Part shown: in pieces, positions 20,262 through 25,925 of the stretch | How the letters are laid out: the number at the start of each line of letters is the position of its first letter | How positions within the stretch are numbered: the stretch's first letter is position 1 | From: Seminavis robusta | Taxonomy: Eukaryota > Bacillariophyta > Bacillariophyceae > Naviculales > Naviculaceae | Length of the DNA: 25,925 nt | NCBI GenBank assembly: GCA_903772945.1 | Contig: CAICTM010001610.1 | Location: forward strand, 1-25,925 | Reading direction: 5' to 3' | The notes under the pieces: model-generated | Told to the model about the DNA's origin: nothing | Seen by the model: only the letters and a program-made list of their open reading frames with translations | Databases searched by the model: none | Program-made: the position numbers and the translations under genes

Positions 20262-21300
20262 GATTAACAGTCAGCATAGATTTGCAGGCAGTTCTTAAGG
20301 GAAGAAGAGACCTCCTTGACGAGAAAAGGATCTCTTCGAACTACATTACAGCTACAGTTGGATTGCAGGATTCATTGGATTTCATTGGCACTTTGAGGTG
20401 ATTTCAAGGCCCATTTTGAAGTCATAACTCAACAACCTTCTGGTCAATTTTGATAGTTCCAGCCACCACCACAGTGACAGGAACCTTTGACTTGGCCATA
20501 CACCAATCTACCACTCCAACACAAAGCCCATTGTCACCGTTCAACCGGACCTAGGTTCCCATCTTGACAACAACGACGCCATTGCTGATACGGTACTTTG
20601 GCTTGACAAGAGAAAAAGCAGCAGCTACTACTAGTAGCTAGCAGTCAATTTACTCGAAAGAAGAAGTACTGGTCCCGGTAAGGAACACCAGGAGTCTCCG
20701 AGTGAAGGCGAGACTTATTGGGTTCTTGGCAACCGACCATATCTTTTACGTCTTGAAGAATCCGCTGTTTATCACCGGTGAACGCGGCTTATCTCTCCTG
20801 AGTACGGGCTTATTGCTTCGCAAGCGATCAGCGATTTACAAGGAACTCTGTTACACTTTACACGGAACGTTTGGATTTATTGGTTGATTCTGCGACTTAT
20901 CTCTTCAGCTCGCCCGTGCAGTTTTCGTGTGTCACGAGTTTCTGTCCTGTATTGCTTTCTGCAATTCTCGGAACGTCTTGGAACGATCTCACGGAATTGT
21001 CCAGCCAATCAAATCGTCCGTGCAGTTTCGGTACTTATACGGTCAGCACTGAGTCAGCGTGCGGAACGACAAAGAATTCGAACTCGATCCTGGATCCTCG
21101 AAGACTTATCGGGGAGCTTCCGTACCGGTTCTGTGACCTTTAAGCGACGAGTTTTCCCTTTCCGAAAGCAGGCTCAGCCTCCGTAAAGCTTTTGAGCTCA
21201 CATTTCAAGGTATTTACGTGGTCGAGTCATTGAAATCGGGTACGAACTCGAATCGGGATCTTCCGTACGGAGCGCTGGAGCGATCTATTGAAGAAGCAAC
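20262..21300. other. Non-coding and degenerate sequence inside the element
   Basis: I found no intact gene. On the minus strand, about 20422-20610 reads like a Val-rich protein fragment (ISNGVVVVKMGT, then VPVTVVVAGTIKI) broken by a TAG. I cannot assign it. From about 20700 to 21200 the DNA is rich in CG-containing words such as cgtgcagtttcg (found twice with variation) and has a TGAGTCA site near 21050. It may be the promoter of the plus-strand frame that follows. Confidence 0.35.
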
Positions 21301-21342
21301 TCGGGGCGATCACGAGACAAGGAAGCGACTGTTTCGAGAGGG

Positions 21343-21350
21343 TATAAATA
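21343..21350 (+). promoter_or_regulatory. TATA box
   Basis: TATAAATA occurs in the context gagggTATAAATAgtacc, followed at about 30 bases by a plausible start region (cttgcattggtcag). It lies upstream of the Pro/Gln/Ala-rich reading frame and is the clearest core promoter in the element. Confidence 0.55.
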
Positions 21351-21403
21351 GTACCAATAGAAGCGCCATACTTGCATTGGTCAGTGGGTATCTCACCTTG
21401 AAT

Positions 21404-23268
21404 TTTGGAAGCTTTTGTGGGGAGATTCATTGATCCCAGTAAGCTAGCTTCCAGTGTGGCAAAATCACCAAAACCAAGGCAGTTCCCACCACCACGGCAA
21501 TTCAGAAAGCAGGCTCCAGACCCCCTACACTGGCTACCTTATTCAAGAACAACCCAATTGAATTTACTAGCCCCATCGCAAGGTTCCTGGAAGTCTCCTT
21601 TGTGGTTTCCAAAGTACAGTTGAGTCAGCTTTACTCTACGGCTACAACAGCTGGATTCCAGTATTTCCCAAGCACAACAGGTACACCTCTTCCTTGGCAA
21701 CACAAGAGGCACAATGTCTAGCTACTCAGACCAATGCTGGTGCCACTACTCAGACCGATGCCCGTGCCAGCACCAATCCATCTTTGCAATCCTTGACACC
21801 GGCATCACCTGGGCCCAAACCAATTGCTACCCCAACAGCCTACGAAATTGCAGAGGCCATTGGTGGCTTCCAACCAATAGCAAACATGTCACCATCCGAC
21901 GCTAGGACAAGGCTGGCAGAGCTCATGGAGCCACACCAGCAGCAGGCCGCTACCTGTAGCTACTACAGGACCAGGCAACACAGGCAGAAAGCAGCCGCCA
22001 GGCAGCCCAACCACCAGCCAGCTTACAAGCCAGCTTGTGGGGAGCCGCCAGGCACTCGCCACTTGCCCCCTACAGGGGCTCACCACCAGCTGCCCAACGC
22101 CACTCCCTTGGTTGCCCGATTACAACCCTCTGCCCTCGCTGGTGCTCCCAATGCATCCCTGGGTGATGGGGAGATTTCAGAGCTGGCTACCTACCGCTCC
22201 AGTGTTCACCCAGCTTTTCCATTGGCTTTGAGGGAATCAGACCACTATGATTCCAACCACGGACCAAACGCTCCAAGGGCCCACAACCACAACATTTATA
22301 CCCTAGACATACGAGACAGCCAGGTCTCCTTGCAACAACAACAAAACGGTGTGGCCCGCCAACTCAACCTCATGAGAGATGACCTCGAGTCCTTCAAACG
22401 AGACATGAGTGCCCAGCTCCTTGCCTTTGAGGACAAAATGGCTACTCAACTGGAAGCAGCCCTTGCAGTCGCTGAAAGGCAACCTGTCCACGCGAACCTA
22501 AAGCATCACAGGGCCACCCGTTCCAAGCACGATGCTATTGGCATCCAACAACGATTGACAAATGCCCTATCGGCTACCAACCAGATGCCCAGCAATGTAG
22601 CCACGGCTCCAGCTCTTGCCAGCCCTAGTAGTCATCCAACCTCTGGGGAGATCATGATGGTAAAACCTCCAGCCAACAGGCAACCAGCTTCCATTGCTGG
22701 CAACAACAACATTGCAGCTGCAGCTGCACAACCAAATAGACCAGGTGTGGCTCCCACTCAGCCAGGTCTCCAGCCAAGAGCATATGAGCAGACCCACAGT
22801 GTGGTGACCCCCAAGCAACCTGCTCCAAGGCACAGAGCACACAAGGGTCCCACCACAACCAACATTGGCAGGAGACCTAGTGGTCCATCACCCACAGTGA
22901 CACCCAAGGTTCCCAGCCTGGTTCCCACAGAACCACCAACCTATGGCACAGCCAATGCCACAAGACTCGTACCCCATGAGGTGCCGTTGTCTTTGGATAG
23001 GACCAGCCTTGGTCCAACCATCACCAGTCCATTTGCCAGGAGGCCCACCACACAGATACCCTCTGCTCTTGGTGGAATCCATGGGGAGCAACCACAGCAA
23101 GCACCTTTGACCAAGGCAGCTTTGGTGTCTCCTACCCAGGAGCTGACTGCCATGGTGTCCCCTTCCCAGGAGCTGACTGCCACGGTGCTTCCTACCCCGA
23201 AGCTGGCTGCCATGGCCACGGTGCATGGCAATGAACCAATACCGGTGATGCCGTTGGATTTTCCTTAG
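21404..23268 (+). pseudogene. Pro/Gln/Ala-rich element protein, N-terminus frameshifted
   Basis: The long open frame runs from 21571 to 23268, more than 520 codons, with no ATG before 21886. Upstream, protein-like sequence continues in two other frames. About 21405-21450 reads GRFIDPSKLASS, and 21443-21718 reads TLATLFKNNPIEFTSPIARF and on. So two frameshifts, or unrecognised introns, separate it from a start. The protein is dominated by Pro, Ala, Gln, Thr and Ser. Only one part looks structured: LMRDDLESFKRDMSAQLLAFEDKMATQLEAALA (in two pieces here), a predicted coiled coil near 22365-22480. A degenerate tandem unit of the SPTQELTAMV kind lies near the C-terminus. It is most like a structural, gag-like or accessory protein of a mobile element, but no family is recognised. 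Confidence 0.45.
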
Positions 23269-24107
23269 GGCGATTGATTCATGTTCCTGATCGATCGAGC
23301 CCAAGACCCACAGTCAAGGAACATGTATGCGGGGTAAGAAGGCCGCTCCACTGAGAGCTTGCCGCCGCTGAATTCGGCCTGTGGCAAAGCCACGAATATT
23401 TGTCTACATATGAAGAAAACAAACAACAGCTATGATAGCAACCAGCACCGCCGACACCTACCGAATCTGGCCATGCTGATGAAGCACGCAATCCCTTTGC
23501 GCCTACCTTTGGTCCAGCAACCGACCAACCATGCAAGTCCCTCCACTTGTGAGATCTCCAATCTCACATTGTGTTCCACTAGCAGCCGATGCTGAGTGGC
23601 CCATGAATGTTCCGTCGTTCATGGGGAGAGTATGTATTGTAGTTAGTTAGTAACTAATCGTATATCGTGGCATTCCGAAATTATAAGAGAGAGATTGGAC
23701 GCCCCCATGATCCTTCCAATGCTATCTTTTAACATGAATTTGGGTAATCTCCGTTCCGGACAGCTCCGTATCCAGTAAGCAACGGATTGTAACGTGTTTT
23801 TGTTTTCCTTTTTCTCGTTTGTTAATTCTAACATAGATGAGTTTTGAGGTCTCTTGTCTGGCGACGTTGACGGGGTGGTTGGCCACGGACGATGTTAACT
23901 ATGCTAAATAGTTCATCAGAGTCTAGTTAATAGATCGTCAGAATCTAGTTGAGCATCTTCTAGGCAATCTATCTAAATTTGCACGTAGGCAATTCGTTAG
24001 TTGTAAACAAATCTTTTTACTATTTTAGTGAGATATCTTTCATACTCTTAGGTATGAGAAATCGGCAACATGGTTCCGTTGAAATCTATCATCGCTGGCC
24101 TATATCC
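23269..24107. other. Degenerate region between the two element reading frames
   Basis: For about 330 bases after the stop at 23268, pieces that look translated continue in other frames, such as GRLIHVPDRSSPRPTVKEHV and ESGHADEARNPFAPTFGPA. They suggest the plus-strand protein was once longer. From about 23640 to 24060 the DNA is AT-rich with no coding sense. A short imperfect direct repeat lies near 23917-23953 (tcagagtctagttaatagatc and tcagaatctagttgag). Confidence 0.35.
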
Positions 24108-25367
24108 TCAGACGGAGATCTCTCCATCTGATTGATTGAAGTCGAAGTCGGCATGCAGCCTTGTCGACTGCAGCGTCATTTCTTGTCCATCATGTGAGGA
24201 TCCGAACAGGGAGGAATCTGTCCTCGTTGTCAGTTGTCTCGACTTGCGTTGCAACATGGTTGCATTCGCTTTTCTCTCTGCGATCCGCCTTGAACCGCAG
24301 CGTTGGCAGACTTTCTCATAAGGACAGAAGTTCCTTTTGGGTGTAGGACTTGGCGTCATCGACTTGCCGTTATCCGAGTCTTGTTCTTGTTGTATCGTGG
24401 CTTGCTACTCGTTGCAGACGATAGGACTTGGCTTTGAGTTCTTCATATATGCATCACAGTATCTGTGAGTGGCTGCGACCGTGGTATATCACACCACTCT
24501 CTTCGTTCTTTAAGAATGGTCGTTGTTGCGGTAGACTTGAACGTCTTGCATGTGTTCTTCTCTTCGATAGAACTTGCTCTGGCATCAACTGCCTTTGTCA
24601 AGTCTTCAGCGGATTCCATGCGCTCACAGAAGCCAATGAGCCTGCATCTCGGCAGTGAAAGGATTGAAGTCGTGTTCGTCCATCTTGCGTATCCAGGAAC
24701 GAGGAATTCCATGACAGATGATGTCGATGAGTCGTCCTGGTTCAACTGTGATTGACACCGAAAGGTGCAAATGTGGAAGCTCATCGGTGTTCATTGATCC
24801 GGTTGAGGTTGTTGATGTAGGGGCGGTTGTCATCTCGCTAGGCTTCGCATCTTGACGACGCATGGAGTGTTTCTGTTTTTCGAGAGCCTTGTAAGGTACA
24901 GGCTGTTCGATAACCGCGTTGATTCCAACGGTGATGTACTCATCGTTAGAGCGGGTTCCGCTGCACCGTCCCATGCGGCTTTGGAACGGAGCTTGGAATT
25001 GGATTCGGTTTCTCCGAACCCACGTCGCGTGGAGCACCTGCGTTTACAGCAATTTTCGTAGGTTGTGGTGAACAACGGCACGATGGCCTGCACACCCAGC
25101 TTCGTAGCACCTTCGCAGAGCTGGAAGTCAATCTCCTTGAGAAGGCGATGTTTTCGTCGGCATTGTGCCAGGTTGAGTCCAACGAAGTACCTTTCCATAT
25201 TCGTAGCCCACTCGATGGTCTGACGCTGGAGTTTGGAAGATCATTGATAATCTACCTTGAAGGTGTATTTGGCAACTGTTTGCATCTGCAGGAACGGTGC
25301 GAAGTTTGTAGGTGGTTGCACGAGTATCGTCGATTCTGCTTCTTCATCGTTGTCCAGAGAGAAAATG
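24108..25367 (-). pseudogene. Decayed Gag-like reading frame
   Basis: On the minus strand a protein-like sequence can be followed through several frames. It starts with FAPFLQMQTVAKYTF (about 25290), then meets an in-frame TAG at 25243-25241. It continues as MERYFVGLNLAQCRRKHRL and LCEGATKLGVQAIVPLF, then moves to another frame for IPRSWIRKMDEHDFNPF (about 24650-24700). It moves back for FCERMESAEDLTKAV. A separate frame at 24359-24108 has CPYEKVCQRCG. The order IPxSWxRKM, DFxPF, FCERMES recalls Gag proteins of diatom Ty3/gypsy-type elements. That resemblance is from memory of the pattern, not a search. At least one stop and two frameshifts make it non-functional. Confidence 0.45.
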
Positions 25368-25892
25368 CAATAAGTTTCTTGAAGTTCAGTTCCAATACCA
25401 AGTAGTGGACTGGACTCGCTGAAACCCTTCCTCAGGGCAGCGGTAGTCAGGCAGTTCAGGGAGCCTTGTCGTGCCTCAGGAGTATTCCAAACACCTCCAG
25501 TAAGCACCAAACAAAGGACTTGGCCCTGTCAGTCAGACAGGAGGGCCAGCAGAGCTCTCTGCTTGGCCCTTTGGGCCAGCTCTCCTCAGGAGCTGGGAGC
25601 CTTCGTTATTCATCGTGCAGTGCAGTCTGGGAACAGTACTATCTGCTACCTCCTACTGCTTCTGCCCGGCCTCAAAGGATAGGTATCAACTGCTGCGGTA
25701 TCAAAAGGGCTACAAGCTAATCAGATCGGTCTCAATCTTTCGTACTATTTTCTTAACTAGGGTAGAAAGGACGATCCTTTCTTGCTGCTTTGCTGGAGGT
25801 AAGCCAGCTGTGGGTGCGGGAGCTGTAGGCCAAGCATAGCTGTTGGAGCTATCTCTGACGGGATCCAGAGCTCTCGCTCCTAAAAGTTATCG
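25368..25892 (-). repeat. Right inverted arm
   Basis: This is the inverted partner of 19731-20261, beginning at caataagtttc and ending at aaaagttatcg. Small differences include a clean GGCCCAAAGGGCC-type pairing where the left arm has cctaaagggtcc. The same four small hairpins are kept. Confidence 0.85.
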
Positions 25893-25925
25893 CTCCCCAC
25901 GAGTGCGTATGGATTCGCTCTCATG

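Larger units (their letters stand above)
19731..25892. mobile_element. 6.16 kb segment bounded by long inverted arms
   Basis: Inverted arms of 531 and 525 bases enclose about 5.1 kb of unique DNA. The outer ends are cgataacttttaggagcgag on the left and its complement on the right. The only candidate target duplication is CG, which cannot be told from arm sequence. I found no DDE transposase, helicase or tyrosine recombinase motif inside. It may be a large non-autonomous terminal-inverted-repeat transposon, or two inverted copies of a smaller repeat around older debris. Confidence 0.6.

Noticed and set aside
1..25925. CRISPR array, operon or bacterial defence system
   Set aside because: There are no regularly spaced repeats and no bacterial gene organisation. 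The window is intron-bearing eukaryotic DNA.

Overview
The window looks like nuclear DNA from a pennate diatom. Four things point there: genes split by short GT-AG introns (about 76-155 nt), a plastid presequence with an SFA/FLAP-type cleavage motif, a plant-type three-domain tRNA ligase, and Ty1/copia (CoDi-like) pol debris. I cannot name the species. Gene identities rest on motifs I can read; no database was searched.

The left 14.5 kb is dense host sequence with six genes. A type II-like membrane protein (980-2361, +) converges on a 1312-residue tRNA ligase (3080-7094, -). The ligase is divergent from a membrane-anchored SAM methyltransferase (7382-8862, +). That converges on a plastid-targeted M41-like protease (9006-10291, -), which is divergent from a YacP/NYN-type nuclease (10675-11163, +). 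Last is a calcium-dependent protein kinase in 12 exons (11349-14509, -). Splice phases were worked out by hand, and every multi-exon model closes in frame.

The most unusual signal is in exon structure. The methyltransferase reads in frame, and keeps its DVGCGKG SAM motif, if a single-nucleotide exon (7878) lies between two consensus introns of 88 and 89 nt. The kinase needs a 17-nt exon (13716-13732) to restore the segment between ETFEH and MESCSGG. It also has 21-, 33- and 41-nt exons, two of which coincide with EF-hand loop segments.

The right 11 kb is a transposon graveyard. Two related LTR-like repeats (14945-15376 and 19189-19612) flank a minus-strand copia pol that has no gag, one in-frame stop and one frameshift. 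To the right, a 6.16 kb segment (19731-25892) is bounded by inverted arms of about 525 bp rich in small hairpins. It carries a TATA-preceded Pro/Gln/Ala-rich reading frame on + and a decayed Gag-like frame on -. It appears to interrupt a plus-strand reading frame that starts just after the right LTR.
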